NCBI GenBank assembly: GCA_030673845.1
Contig: JAUTCQ010000017.1
Coordinates: 310,001 to 374,000 of the forward strand
Direction of reading: 5' to 3'
Source: Verrucomicrobiota bacterium JB022
GTDB taxonomy: Bacteria; Verrucomicrobiota; Verrucomicrobiia; Opitutales; Oceanipulchritudinaceae
Length of the DNA stretch: 64,000 nucleotides
This document shows positions 36,466 through 46,715 of the stretch, piece by piece. Position numbers and translations under genes: made by a program. Under the pieces are notes generated by a model. The model made no database searches. It saw only the letters and a list, made by a program, of their open reading frames with translations, and was not told the DNA's origin. Numbering within the stretch: the first letter of the stretch is position 1; each line of letters opens with the position of its first letter.

Positions 36466-36932
36466 AAGCACGACCACCGACGCGGGAGGATTTACTCGAT
36501 CTGTGTCGCGAACTTAACGCCCGCAACGTCGACTATATGGTTGTAGGGGGAATGGCTATCATTCAGCACGGCTACCTACGGGCAACCGAAGACATCGACC
36601 TTTTGGTCCGGACGACGCTGGAAAACGAGCGTAACGTGATTGACGCTCTTCTATGCTTGCCCGACAAAGCGGCTGCAGAGCTGGAGCCAGGCGACATCGA
36701 GAAATACAACGTCATCCGCGTGGCGGACGAATTTGTCGTGGACCTCATGCACCAAGCCTGTGGGATCGATTTTCAGGAAGCTGCTCCTTTCATCAAGAAA
36801 GTCACTATCGACGAAGTCGAAATCCCTTTCGCCAGCCTGGAGCTGTTGTGGAGGATGAAGCAGACCGTTCGAGAGAAGGATAAGCTCGACCTGCTATTTA
36901 TCCGTGAGCAGTTGAAGAAGAATCAGCGGTAG
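36438..36932 (+). CDS. nucleotidyltransferase (MNT/AbiEii-like fold)
   Basis: A 164-residue protein. VDYMVVGGMAIIQHGYLRAT followed by EDIDLLV gives the G-G and D-x-D elements of the minimal nucleotidyltransferase fold; an acidic VVDLMH strand follows near residue 95. The C-terminal helices (FASLELLWRMKQTVREKDKL, DLLFIREQL) resemble the DUF6036/AbiEii group. Such proteins occur in toxin-antitoxin modules where they AMP-ylate or pyrimidylate a target. The start overlaps the 57-residue partner gene. I am confident in the fold, less so in a toxin-antitoxin role. Confidence 0.75.
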   Translation: MGPQDDGPLEARPPTREDLLDLCRELNARNVDYMVVGGMAIIQHGYLRATEDIDLLVRTTLENERNVIDALLCLPDKAAAELEPGDIEKYNVIRVADEFVVDLMHQACGIDFQEAAPFIKKVTIDEVEIPFASLELLWRMKQTVREKDKLDLLFIREQLKKNQR

Positions 36933-36983
36933 ATCTCGCTGATACAACTCACCCAACTGGGAGGTCGGGAGGCTTGCTTACTC

Positions 36984-37982
36984 CTACTCCTGTGCCCGCG
37001 AATCCCACACGCGGACCGCATCGTCGCCGTAGATCTCTCGAATAATCATGACGTGCTCGTGAACCGATGGGGTGCCTTCAAATTCCTGCATGCGTTTGGC
37101 GGCAGATAGCGGCGCCCCGACCAGAATGTCGTGCAGGATCATGTCGGCCAACGCGGTCGGATAGCTTCGCGCGCGCAGCAGGGCCAGCAGCTCCTGATGG
37201 GCGTGGCGGTCCTCCTCGGTCAGGGGGCGGCTATGTTTGAGGACGCGGGTACGGTTCTGGTCGTAGCCGATGGCTTGGGCGAATTCCAGAGCGGCGGCAT
37301 CGCCGTGCTCGAACAGCTCTTGGAGGTTGGCCGACATGGCTTTGCCGTCGATCAAGGAATCGCTTGAAGTCGCGCTTACTGTTTCGCGGAATTGCGCGGC
37401 CAGCTCTCCATGTTGCTCTCGAATCTCGCGGGCTTCGTCGCTCGCATCTGGAAAATCCGAGACGAGGAAATAGGCGGCGGGTTTAAAGGTGGCGACCAAT
37501 CGCTGAAGTTCGCGATGCTGCACGTTTTCTTCCTGGTCAAAGGGATACCACTTCCCGGCCCGCTGCTTGGCGAGGAAGACGTTGCCCAGCGCGTCGCCTG
37601 CCCGGTAGTGAATGGCCGCGGCTTCGCGTCCCTCACGATCGAGATAGGGAAACGCAGCGAGCACCTCGGGTGGATTGGAAGCAACGTGCTCCTTCCACTG
37701 TGCAAACGCCTCCTGCGACAATTCAGGCGCTTCACCTTCCCGAAAAAGCTGTTGATACGTCTCCAGGCTGGGCACCGACCAATACTGCTCGAACAGCTCC
37801 AGCCACGGGTTTGAACTGTCGTCGGTGGCGGCGAGAAGGCTGCCCTGAGTCAACGTCATGGTCGAGGCGCCTCCCCAGTTGATCGTAAGGGTAGGGGAGG
37901 GTTTGCGGGCGCAGGCGACAACCGCAGTCAGGGCGAGCGCCAGCAGAGCCGGCAGGAGAAATCGAGGCAGTAAGGGGCGCAT
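36984..37982 (-). CDS. putative lipoprotein, unknown function
   Basis: A 332-residue protein. The N-terminus MRPLLPRFLLPALLALALTA followed by VVACARKPS is a signal peptide ending in a possible lipobox (VVAC, not the strict consensus). The mature part is mainly alpha-helical and acidic, with no repeat or recognised motif. It is flanked by the nucleotidyltransferase module (convergent) and gpmI (divergent), neither of which suggests a role. Confidence 0.6.
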   Translation of the reverse strand: MRPLLPRFLLPALLALALTAVVACARKPSPTLTINWGGASTMTLTQGSLLAATDDSSNPWLELFEQYWSVPSLETYQQLFREGEAPELSQEAFAQWKEHVASNPPEVLAAFPYLDREGREAAAIHYRAGDALGNVFLAKQRAGKWYPFDQEENVQHRELQRLVATFKPAAYFLVSDFPDASDEAREIREQHGELAAQFRETVSATSSDSLIDGKAMSANLQELFEHGDAAALEFAQAIGYDQNRTRVLKHSRPLTEEDRHAHQELLALLRARSYPTALADMILHDILVGAPLSAAKRMQEFEGTPSVHEHVMIIREIYGDDAVRVWDSRAQE

Positions 37983-38261
37983 AAGAGGCAGTTTTGAAGG
38001 GGTAAGTGCTCTATGGTAAGAACGTAACTTTACAGGGGAAGGTTTTTGTTCGTTGGGGCAGAGGTTTTACTGTCGCAAGCCCTCTTTCACCCCCTTTCCC
38101 ACCTCCCGCCTTGCCTTTGTGGCGTGTAGCCCCACCATATGCGGCGCAGATGGCGACGGTGCGCATGCTTTGGCTTGTCATCGGGCGCTGGAGGCTGCAA
38201 AAGTCGCACTCGGTCCGTTTAGTCGGGCTAATCGAAATTTAACCTGAATTAAGAAACCATT

Positions 38262-39832
38262 ATGTCGCGCCAACCGGTAGTGCTCATCATCCGAGATGGC
38301 TGGGGTGAAAACCATAACTCCGCCCACGATTCCTTTAACGCCGTCAAGCAGGCCAAGACGCCGGTGGCGCACAAGCTGAGCGCCAACTGGCCCCGCACGG
38401 AGATCATGGCGTGCGGTCGCGACGTGGGTCTCCCCCGTGGCGTGATGGGCAACAGCGAAGTCGGCCACCAGAACATCGGGGCCGGTCGCATCGTCGACCA
38501 GGAGATCACGCGCATCGACAAGGCCTTCGAGGAAGGCACCGTGGCCGACAATGCCGTGCTCAACGCTGCCGTCGCACACACCGCCAACAGCGGCGGCGCG
38601 CTGCACCTGATGGGCCTCGTGTCCGACGCCGGGGTGCACGCGATGCTCGAGCACCTCTACGGCCTCGTGGAGTTTGCCAAGAGCAAGGGCGTGGAAAAGC
38701 TCTTCATCCACTGCTTCACCGATGGCCGCGACACCCCGCCGTTTTCCGGCAAGGGCTATGTCGAGCAGCTCGAAAAGAAGCTGCTGCAGATCGGCCTCGG
38801 CCGCATCGCCAGCGTCTCTGGCCGCTTCTGGGCGATGGACCGCGACTTGCGCTGGGACCGCGTCGAAAAGGCCTACAACTGCCTGACCGGCAACAAGGTC
38901 GAGCGCACTGCCGCCAGCGCCATCGACGCCATTCAGGGCTACTACGACAAGCCGCTCGACGACAACCGCAAGGGCGACGAGTTTGTGGTGCCGACCGCCA
39001 TCGTCGACCACCAGGGCAACCCGGTGGGCCCGATCTCCAGCGGCGACGCTGTGGTGTTCTTCAACTTCCGCGGCGACCGCCCGCGCGAGCTGACCCGCGC
39101 CTTCATCGAGTCCGGTTTCGACGGTTTCGACCGCGGCAAGCAGCTCGACCTCTACTACGCCACCATGACGGAGTATCAAAAGGGCCTTTGCGACCACGTG
39201 GTGTTCCGCAAGCCGGCGAAGATGCCGAGCATCCTGGGCTCTTATGTGGCCGAGCTGGGCATCCCGCAGTTCCGCTGCGCCGAGACGGAAAAGTTCCCGC
39301 ACGTGACGTTCTTCTTCAACGACTACCGCGAAGAACCTTTCGACGGTGAAGACCGCGAGCTGATCCAAAGCCCGAAGGAAGTCTCCACCTACGACCAGAA
39401 GCCCGAAATGAGCGCCTACCAGGTGAAGGACGCCACCAAGAAGGCGATCCTCTCCGGCAAATACGGCCTCATCGTGGTCAACTTTGCCAATGCCGACATG
39501 GTGGGCCACACCGGCGTGCTCGGTGCCGCCGTCAAGGCCTGCGAAACGGTGGACGAATGCGTGGGCGAGCTGCTGGAAGCCATCGACCAGGTGGGCGGCA
39601 AGGCCGTGATCACCGCCGACCACGGCAACAGCGACCAGATGCAGTTCGAAGACGGCTCCGGCGCGCACACCTCCCACACGCTCAACCCGGTGGAAGTCGT
39701 CGTCTACGGCCAGGGCTGCGACGGCCTGAAGCTGAAGCAGGGCGGCCGCCTTGCCGACATCGCGCCGACGGTGCTCAAGCTGATGGACCTGCCGCAACCT
39801 GCCGCCATGACCGGCGAGTGCCTGATCCAAGC

Positions 39833-39836
<4 letters not shown>
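38262..39836 (+). CDS. gpmI: 2,3-bisphosphoglycerate-independent phosphoglycerate mutase
   Basis: A 524-residue metalloenzyme of the alkaline-phosphatase superfamily interconverting 3- and 2-phosphoglycerate. The first metal-binding segment is [10 protein letters not shown], the phosphoserine nucleophile is in [17 protein letters not shown] near residue 66, [11 protein letters not shown] follows, and the second metal cluster is formed by [12 protein letters not shown] and [11 protein letters not shown]. Length is usual for the family. Its stop overlaps the start of the phosphofructokinase gene (ATGA), so two opposed parts of glycolysis are made together. Confidence 0.96.
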
Positions 39837-41095
<1,259 letters not shown>

Positions 41096-41404
41096 TGTTA
41101 CGTTGAGCGAACCTTTCCGCATTGGCACCCCTCCAGGGTGCTTTATGTTTCGAACGGTTACCTGCAGTGTCGGTTCGCTTTGCGAACCTCAACGCAGGCT
41201 AAGTGATGGCATCCCTTCGGGATGCTGTAACTTACAGCAATCCAGAGGCTTGCCAGCTCTTAGCGCGGGGTTGAGGTCCGCACCAGCGGGCCGATACCCC
41301 GGGTTCTTCTTTGCTCATCCCCGGTCCTCACAAGGCCGGGGATTTTTTATTGCCAACTTTCGGAGGCGATTGACGGATGATGATGACGCCCTATGATGAC
41401 GTTC
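41096..41404. repeat. clustered hairpins downstream of the phosphofructokinase gene
   Basis: This 309-base gap contains GCACCC-CTCCA-GGGTGC at 41125-41141, GGTTCGC-TTT-GCGAACC at 41172-41188 (flanked by CCTGC/GCAGG), GCATCCC-TTC-GGGATGC at 41209-41225 and CTGTAA-C-TTACAG at 41225-41237, followed by the terminator. The segment GGCTAAGTGATGGCATCCC resembles GGCTAATCGCTGACATCCC in the repeat at 8520-8881, so both probably belong to one dispersed family. No gene is seen before the antitoxin start. Confidence 0.7.
41317..41349 (+). terminator. rho-independent terminator of gpmI-pfp
   Basis: ATCCCCGG and CCGGGGAT form an 8-bp stem around an 11-base loop, followed by TTTTTTATT on the plus strand. 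It lies about 220 bases after the phosphofructokinase stop, beyond the hairpin cluster. Confidence 0.8.
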
Positions 41405-41629
41405 ATGCGCACCATCATCGAAGTGCCCGAGGACGTCATTGCTTCGCTGGATCGGATCGGGGAGCGCGAGCAGCGGTCGCGGGCGGCCCTTATCCGCGAA
41501 GCGATTCAGGCCTACCTGCGGCAAAAGCAGGCTTCAGAAGCTGCCGACGCCTTTGGCATCTGGAAAAACCGTCAGGAAGACGGGCTGTCGTATCAAGAGC
41601 GTTTGCGGGGTGAATGGGACGCTGAATGA
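41405..41629 (+). CDS. ribbon-helix-helix antitoxin
   Basis: A 74-residue protein. MRTIIEVPEDVIASLDRIGE followed by RSRAALIREAIQAYL is a ribbon-helix-helix DNA-binding domain of the CopG/Arc type; the C-terminal part (FGIWKNRQEDGLSYQERLR) would bind and block the toxin. The start is placed at the Met before RTIIEV rather than 4 codons upstream. Its stop overlaps the toxin start by four bases. Such antitoxins usually repress their own promoter. Confidence 0.85.
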   Translation: MRTIIEVPEDVIASLDRIGEREQRSRAALIREAIQAYLRQKQASEAADAFGIWKNRQEDGLSYQERLRGEWDAE

Positions 41630-41991
41630 AGGCCGTCTTCGACACCAACATCCTGATCGACTACCTCAACGGCATTGAATCAGCCGCCCAGGAACTTGCG
41701 CTTTACGACACACGGATTATCAGCGCCATCACCTTGATCGAGGTCTTGGTTGGCGTGCGCAGCATGCAGGAGGAAAAGGCGGTGCGGGGTTTCCTCGCGA
41801 CTTTTACGGTGCGAGACGTCTCCGCCACCATTGCCGAGATTGCCGTTCGGTTGCGTCGCGATCATCGCCTCAAGGTGCCCGACGCCATTGTTTATGCCAC
41901 TGCGCGGGCGGAAGAATGCCTCTTGGTCTCTCGCAACACGAAAGACTTTGACCCAGCTTGGCCTGATGTCCGAGCGCCCTACCGGGTGTAA
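41626..41991 (+). CDS. PIN-domain toxin, VapC type
   Basis: A 121-residue PIN-domain ribonuclease. The acidic active-site residues are Asp in VFDTNILIDYL, Glu in SAITLIEVLVG, Asp in KVPDAIVYATA and Asp/Asn in SRNTKDFD near the C-terminus. VapC-type toxins cut specific tRNAs or rRNA when freed from the antitoxin. All catalytic positions look intact, so the pair is probably functional. It converges on the Spy/CpxP-like gene with 10 bases between. Confidence 0.9.
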   Translation: MKAVFDTNILIDYLNGIESAAQELALYDTRIISAITLIEVLVGVRSMQEEKAVRGFLATFTVRDVSATIAEIAVRLRRDHRLKVPDAIVYATARAEECLLVSRNTKDFDPAWPDVRAPYRV

Positions 41992-42001
41992 GAACTGGCA
42001 T

Positions 42002-42853
42002 TTAGCGCCGTGGGCCGCCCGGGAATCCGTTTTCGAGGCGTTCCCGGATCACGGCCACCTGGTCGGGCGGCAGGGATTGCTCCAGCTGCTGGTTGAGCGC
42101 TTGCCCAAAGGCTTCGAAATTCGGTCCTTCGTCTTGTGAGAACGAGGCTTCGGCGGCGCGGTAGACGGCGCTGTAGAGCTGGTCTTTCTGGCCTTCGTCG
42201 AGCCCCAGCCCGGCGGAAAGCCGGCTCATGGTCGCGTTCGACATGGTTTCGAGGCGGCCTTGGCGCAAGTCGGCCTGGTAATCCTGATAAGTGCCCATCT
42301 GCTCCGGCGTCAGGATGTTGCGCAGCTCCTGATTGTAGGTATCCCACGGATCGGCGTCGGGGGAGTCTTCGCCTCGGGCCCGGGCGAGCATACGCGCTTC
42401 CATCTGGTCGCGGATCTGGGTCATCACAAAGTCGAGCCGCTCTTCCTGCCACGGCTCCAGCTTGGTCACCTGATTCAGCTCGCGGCGACGCCCTTCGATC
42501 CGGCGGTCGATGCCCCGGTTGTAGCGCTCGAAGCGGCGCTGTTGGTCGGGCGTCAGGCCGTTTTCATTCACCGCCTCCTCTTCTTCTAGAGCGACGGCGG
42601 GGGTATTGTGCGCGAGGTCTTGCCAATACTCGACTTCGCCTTCCAGCTCGGTGATGCGGCGGTTGGCCTGGCCAAGGTTGACGTTGGCGTCTTCCAACGC
42701 GGTCAGCAGCTTGTTCAGGTTGCGCCCTTCGGCGGGGGCGGTCGAAGCTTCCACGGGGTCGGGGGCTTCGGTTTCATGCAGCGAATACGCGACGGTGCCG
42801 CCTACGACGGCCCCGACCAGCAATCCTGTGGATAACGCAACCCAGACTTTCAT
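42002..42853 (-). CDS. membrane-anchored Spy/CpxP-like helical protein
   Basis: A protein of about 283 residues. The N-terminal helix KVWVALSTGLLVGAVVGGTV anchors it in the membrane. A coiled coil (RNLNKLLTALEDANVNLGQA onward) follows. The rest has repeated L-T-P-x-Q-type segments (GLTPDQQRRFERY, ILTPEQMGTYQDY, LPPDQVAVIRERLENG) like the LTxxQ motif of Spy/CpxP periplasmic chaperones. The homology is suggestive, not firm. ATG at 42865 is an alternative start. It diverges from the UbiA-like gene. Confidence 0.55.
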   Translation of the reverse strand: MKVWVALSTGLLVGAVVGGTVAYSLHETEAPDPVEASTAPAEGRNLNKLLTALEDANVNLGQANRRITELEGEVEYWQDLAHNTPAVALEEEEAVNENGLTPDQQRRFERYNRGIDRRIEGRRRELNQVTKLEPWQEERLDFVMTQIRDQMEARMLARARGEDSPDADPWDTYNQELRNILTPEQMGTYQDYQADLRQGRLETMSNATMSRLSAGLGLDEGQKDQLYSAVYRAAEASFSQDEGPNFEAFGQALNQQLEQSLPPDQVAVIRERLENGFPGGPRR

Positions 42854-42949
42854 CTCAATCCACATAAACCCCTGGAACCGGCGCGTCGATGCAAAGAGGT
42901 GCGACTTTTTTCCGTGAAGCGTGCGGCGAAAGGGCGTAAACCTGTCTGC

Positions 42950-43717
42950 ATGCAGTCGCGGCTCTCCTCCTGGCGCTGGCTCGTCTGGCTTTCGCTCGAC
43001 GCACCTCTCGTGGCGCTGGTGTGGACGCTGGCCTGGAGCCGCCAGTTGACGGGTAGCGCGTTTCACGCGGCCAACGTGCTCGTGCCGCTGGCGATCTGGC
43101 TCGGATACGTGGCCGACCGCCTGCTCGACGTGCGCCGCAGTCCGGGCGGGCACCTCGATACCGAGCGCCACGCCTTTTACCGCCGTTACCAGCGCACCTG
43201 GCTGGTCATTTGGCTCGTGGCGCTGGCGGTCGAGTTTGGGCTGTCGCTGCTCTGGCTCGACGGGGCGCAATGGCTGCGGGGTGTCGTGCTGGCGGGTCTC
43301 TCCCTGGGCTACGCGCTTAGCCTGGCGTGGTGGCGGGGCTGGCCGCGTATCCTCTACAAGCGCGTGGCCGTCTCGCTCCTTTTTGCGGGCGGCGTGCTCG
43401 TCTTTTTGCCTTGGGGCGAGGAGGCGGGGCATGCCTGGCTTTGCCTGTCTCTGCTGGCGTTGATCAACCTGCTGCAGTTGACGAGTTGGCAGGCAGGTTC
43501 GCGCCGCTTGGGCTGGTTCGCGCTCCAGTTTGCCTGTGCCGCTGGGTTGATGCTGCTTGTCATGCCCACCTGGACCGGGGGGATGCGGATCGGCCTGCTC
43601 GCGTCCGCTGTCGCCATGCTGTTGTTGCAACTCTGGAAGCGCCCCCGCGAAGAACTCGACCGCCTATTGCCCGACGTTTGCCTCTTCCTGGGCGGTCTGC
43701 TCGCCTGGCTGGGGTAG
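42950..43717 (+). CDS. polytopic membrane protein, UbiA prenyltransferase-like
   Basis: A 255-residue protein with about eight hydrophobic helices. LGYVADRLLDVRRSPGG near residue 50 sits where UbiA-superfamily prenyltransferases carry the Asp-rich NDxxDxxxD motif and has a similar placing of Asp residues. TERHAFYRRYQ follows, as in related proteins. The second Asp motif is weak. I call it UbiA-like with moderate confidence; it could be a non-catalytic relative. Confidence 0.55.
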   Translation: MQSRLSSWRWLVWLSLDAPLVALVWTLAWSRQLTGSAFHAANVLVPLAIWLGYVADRLLDVRRSPGGHLDTERHAFYRRYQRTWLVIWLVALAVEFGLSLLWLDGAQWLRGVVLAGLSLGYALSLAWWRGWPRILYKRVAVSLLFAGGVLVFLPWGEEAGHAWLCLSLLALINLLQLTSWQAGSRRLGWFALQFACAAGLMLLVMPTWTGGMRIGLLASAVAMLLLQLWKRPREELDRLLPDVCLFLGGLLAWLG

Positions 43718-43724
43718 AGCTGGA

Positions 43725-44054
43725 TTAGCTCTCCGTCGGCAGCCCGATCTTGCTGCGCTCGCGTAGGTAGAGGTAGAAGGGCAGGCCGCACGAGGGTCCG
43801 ACCAGCAGAGTGGCGACGACCGCCAGCCCAGAGCCGCGCACGGTGTCTTTCTCCGGGCCGAAGGCGATCCAGGCCAGCAAGGCGAGGGCGGTGAACACCA
43901 CATCGAGCCACGCAAACGAGGCAACGCGGGAAATTACGATCTCGTGCCAGAACTGTTCTACATTGAGGCCATTCGAGCCCAGCCAATGTACGAAGGGCAG
44001 CATCGGCACGATCAACCCGAACAGGCACAGCACGAGGTAGATTTTGGAGCGCAT
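43725..44054 (-). CDS. DUF2834 family small membrane protein
   Basis: A 109-residue protein with three hydrophobic helices starting at MRSKIYLVLCLFGLIVPMLP. The C-terminal CGLPFYLYLRERSKIG matches the usual DUF2834 ending (GLPLFLYLRE-type). Function is unknown for this family. It is convergent with the UbiA-like gene and 7 bases from it. The start is chosen at the hydrophobic N-terminus, 19 codons inside the longest frame. Confidence 0.65.
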   Translation of the reverse strand: MRSKIYLVLCLFGLIVPMLPFVHWLGSNGLNVEQFWHEIVISRVASFAWLDVVFTALALLAWIAFGPEKDTVRGSGLAVVATLLVGPSCGLPFYLYLRERSKIGLPTES

Positions 44055-44182
44055 GGTGACGAATAGGACGAGGCGAGTCTGGACCACCGGCGCGGGCTCG
44101 GCAAGCGTCACCGAGGCGGCCTCATGAAATCCCCTTAAAAGAAGGGTTTGTAACCCTCTGCTCCAACTGTCAGAACCTGCTT

Positions 44183-44857
44183 ATGAGCGGGAAGCCGGAG
44201 CGCTACAGCCGCCTGGCCGGGATCTACCCCTGGCTGGAAACCTTTGTTTTTGGCCGCAAACTACGTTTGGCGCGCATCGCATTACTCGGGAAGGTCAAGC
44301 GACCTCGACGCGTCCTGTTGTTGGGCGACACGGAGGCGCGGATGCTGCGCGCGTTGCACCGGCGCTTTGCCCTGCGCGAGGCCACCGGCGTGGAGTTCAG
44401 CGAAGGTATGCTCGCCCGGGCCATCGTCCGGGCCGAGCAGGCCGAAGTGGACCAGACGGTAGACCTGCATTGGCATCTCGCCGACGCCCGGGAATGGGAC
44501 TTCCCCGAGCAGGCTTACGACCTCGTCGTCACCACCTTTTTCCTCGACCTGTTTACGCCTGAGGAAGTGCGCCAGATCGTCGCCCGGCTCTCCCGCGCGC
44601 TCAAGCCCGGCGGGCAGTGGCTGGAGGTCGATTTCGACCCCTCTGCGCCCTGGGGCTCGCGCTGGCGACGCGGCGCCAGTTACCGCTTTTTCCGCTGGGC
44701 GGTCGACCTCTACCCGCAGGAGCTTCCGCCGACCGAGCAGATTGCGACCGAAGCCGGCTTTCAGGTCGAGCAACGCTGGCGCGACTCCGGGCATGAGTGT
44801 CGTGCCCTGTTGCTGAGCCTTGCCACCGCCGACTCCGCCTCTACGGTGAGGGCATGA
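44183..44857 (+). CDS. class I SAM-dependent methyltransferase
   Basis: A 224-residue enzyme with a Rossmann-like SAM site: RRVLLLGDTEARMLRAL stands for motif I (with GDTEA in place of the common GxGxG), VEFSEGMLARA is motif post I, YDLVVTTFFLDLFTPEEV is motif II, and ALKPGGQWLEVDF is motif III. The substrate is unknown. Its last bases overlap the sufE start (ATGA). Confidence 0.8.
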   Translation: MSGKPERYSRLAGIYPWLETFVFGRKLRLARIALLGKVKRPRRVLLLGDTEARMLRALHRRFALREATGVEFSEGMLARAIVRAEQAEVDQTVDLHWHLADAREWDFPEQAYDLVVTTFFLDLFTPEEVRQIVARLSRALKPGGQWLEVDFDPSAPWGSRWRRGASYRFFRWAVDLYPQELPPTEQIATEAGFQVEQRWRDSGHECRALLLSLATADSASTVRA

Positions 44858-45258
44858 CGATCCGCGAAAAGGAAAACCAGCTGATCGAAGAGCTGAACCT
44901 GATCCCTGACGCCCAGGAGCGCCTGAGCTATGTGGTGGAGCTGGGTACCGCCTACGCACCGTTGCCCGAAGCCCTGCGGCAAGATGCCTTCCGCGTGCGC
45001 GGTTGCCAATCGGCCGTCTGGATCGTGCCGCAGGCCGAAGGGGCGCGCTTTGCCGTGGATGCAGATTCGAGCATCGTCAAAGGCATCGCCTGCCTGCTGG
45101 GCGACATCTACTCGGTCGGCACCCCGCAGGAAGCCGCCGCTCACGAGTCCCAACTGCTTGCGCAGACCCGCATCGACGCCCACCTCTCGCCCAACCGCCG
45201 CCGCGGCCTCCAACTCGTCGCCGCCCGCTTGCGCGAGTTGGCGGGTGGGTTGGCCTAG
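44854..45258 (+). CDS. sufE: SufE family sulfur-transfer protein
   Basis: A 134-residue protein of SufE length. The active-site Cys is in FRVRGCQSAVWI near residue 51, as in SufE proteins that accept persulfide from the SufS cysteine desulfurase for Fe-S cluster assembly. ERLSYVVELGTAYAPLP is the usual N-terminal helix. The start overlaps the stop of the methyltransferase gene. No sufS, sufB or sufC is in the window. Confidence 0.9.
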   Translation: MTIREKENQLIEELNLIPDAQERLSYVVELGTAYAPLPEALRQDAFRVRGCQSAVWIVPQAEGARFAVDADSSIVKGIACLLGDIYSVGTPQEAAAHESQLLAQTRIDAHLSPNRRRGLQLVAARLRELAGGLA

Positions 45259-46715
45259 CTTGAGCCGTTGGTAGATTCGAGAGCCATCGCCTCCGCCTCC
45301 CGGGTGCCTTCCGTCGCGAAGGCGAGGATCGACCAGAAGAGCACGGCCCCCATGGGGCCTTCGAGCACGACGCCAAAGGCCGCGCCGCTGAGCAGCATCC
45401 AGCACCAGCACCAGTAGCGCAGTGTGGGGTGCAGGCTGCCTTGCGCCCGGCTCAGGCGGACGCTGCGCCAGGTGCCGCGCAACATGCCCCAGCAGATCAC
45501 GCCAAACGCGGCCAGCCCCAGCAGGCCCATGCGCCCGTAGATCGTCAGGATGACGCTGTGCGGGCTGCGCGCGGTAAAGTTGTCCAGCTCGCTGTGGTAG
45601 TAGGCTTCCACGAAGGCCGAGGAGAGGCTGTAGCCAAAGCCTAGCCCCGTAATTGGCGCGTGCTGGGTCGTCTCGCGCAACACCGTTTCCCACCACACGA
45701 GGCGAAAGCGATTGTTGTCGCCGCTGGAGCGGGCGTCGCGGTTGGTGTAGTGGAAGTCGCCCCCCACATCGACGAGCGACAGCGTGTGCTCGTAGACGCT
45801 CCAGACGCGCGTCTGGCGAAAGTCGTCCGCCGCCGCAAAGCTCAGCCATACCACCGGCAGGGCCAGCAACAAGGCACCGCTGGCCGTGATCCACGGGGCC
45901 CGGCGCTCGCCCGCCAGATACAGCAGCCACAGGCAGAAGACAAAGCCCGGGATGGCCGCGCGGTTAGTCGTATGAAGCATCAGCAGGCACGAGAGCAGGG
46001 CCAGCAGCAGCCACAGGTGTTGTCGCGACTGGCGGAAAGCGTGGTAAAAGAACACGAACGCGCCGCCAAAGTAGCAGGCCACGAGGTCGCCCTTGTAGAA
46101 GATGAACGGGATGCCCGCCACGCGCACTTCGTTGACGAAAAACTCGCGGAACTGGGTAAAGAGGAGGTAGCCGGGCACCAGCGCCACGCAGCCCAGCAGC
46201 AGCGACAGCTCGACCAGGCGACGACTCTCCGGGTGGCGCGCCACCGGCTGGCAGAGGAAGAAAAAGCCCGCGTAGTAGACGAGCGCAAAGTCTCGCAACG
46301 CCAGCACCCCGTATTGGCGGAGGTCGCCCAAGGCCAGCCGCGCCACGCCGATGATCATCAGCAGCAGGATTCCCATGCCGACGGTGTCGAAGCGGTAGGG
46401 CAGGGATTGCCGTTGTGCGAGGAAGCGCAGGCCAAGCAGCGCCATGACGACCAGCGCCATTTCGCCGACGAAGACCCCGCCGAGGTTGAGCTGCGCAAAG
46501 CCGCGGTTGCCCGCGATGTAGCCAAAGACGAGCACCGCGAGGATCAGGCCCTCGAACGACACCGGGCGGGCGCGCTGCAAGGTGTAGAGGGCGAGGCCGA
46601 AGGGCAGGGCAAGCGCCCACAGCCAGCCGCCGCTCGCTACCTGCACGCCGAGGAAGCCGCCGCCGAGCAACAACCCCACGCTCGCCCAGATCCGTCGCCA
46701 ACGCCCGTCGATCAC
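45255..46715 (-). CDS. O-antigen ligase/polymerase family membrane protein
   Basis: A 486-residue protein with about 12 hydrophobic helices and one larger loop around residues 285-380 (from TRVWSVYEHTL to the SPHSVIL region). It has the plan of O-antigen ligase (WaaL) and Wzy polymerases, with the conserved loop element ITGLGFGYSLSSAF followed by ARSPHSVILTIYGRMG; the SPH-type His there is typical of ligases. Ligase and polymerase cannot be told apart by eye. Its start overlaps the stop of the flippase gene by four bases. Confidence 0.8.
   Translation of the reverse strand: MIDGRWRRIWASVGLLLGGGFLGVQVASGGWLWALALPFGLALYTLQRARPVSFEGLILAVLVFGYIAGNRGFAQLNLGGVFVGEMALVVMALLGLRFLAQRQSLPYRFDTVGMGILLLMIIGVARLALGDLRQYGVLALRDFALVYYAGFFFLCQPVARHPESRRLVELSLLLGCVALVPGYLLFTQFREFFVNEVRVAGIPFIFYKGDLVACYFGGAFVFFYHAFRQSRQHLWLLLALLSCLLMLHTTNRAAIPGFVFCLWLLYLAGERRAPWITASGALLLALPVVWLSFAAADDFRQTRVWSVYEHTLSLVDVGGDFHYTNRDARSSGDNNRFRLVWWETVLRETTQHAPITGLGFGYSLSSAFVEAYYHSELDNFTARSPHSVILTIYGRMGLLGLAAFGVICWGMLRGTWRSVRLSRAQGSLHPTLRYWCWCWMLLSGAAFGVVLEGPMGAVLFWSILAFATEGTREAEAMALESTNGSS

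Noticed and set aside
36984-38261. Operon between the unknown lipoprotein and gpmI
   Set aside because: The genes are divergent with a 279-base gap, so they cannot share a transcript.
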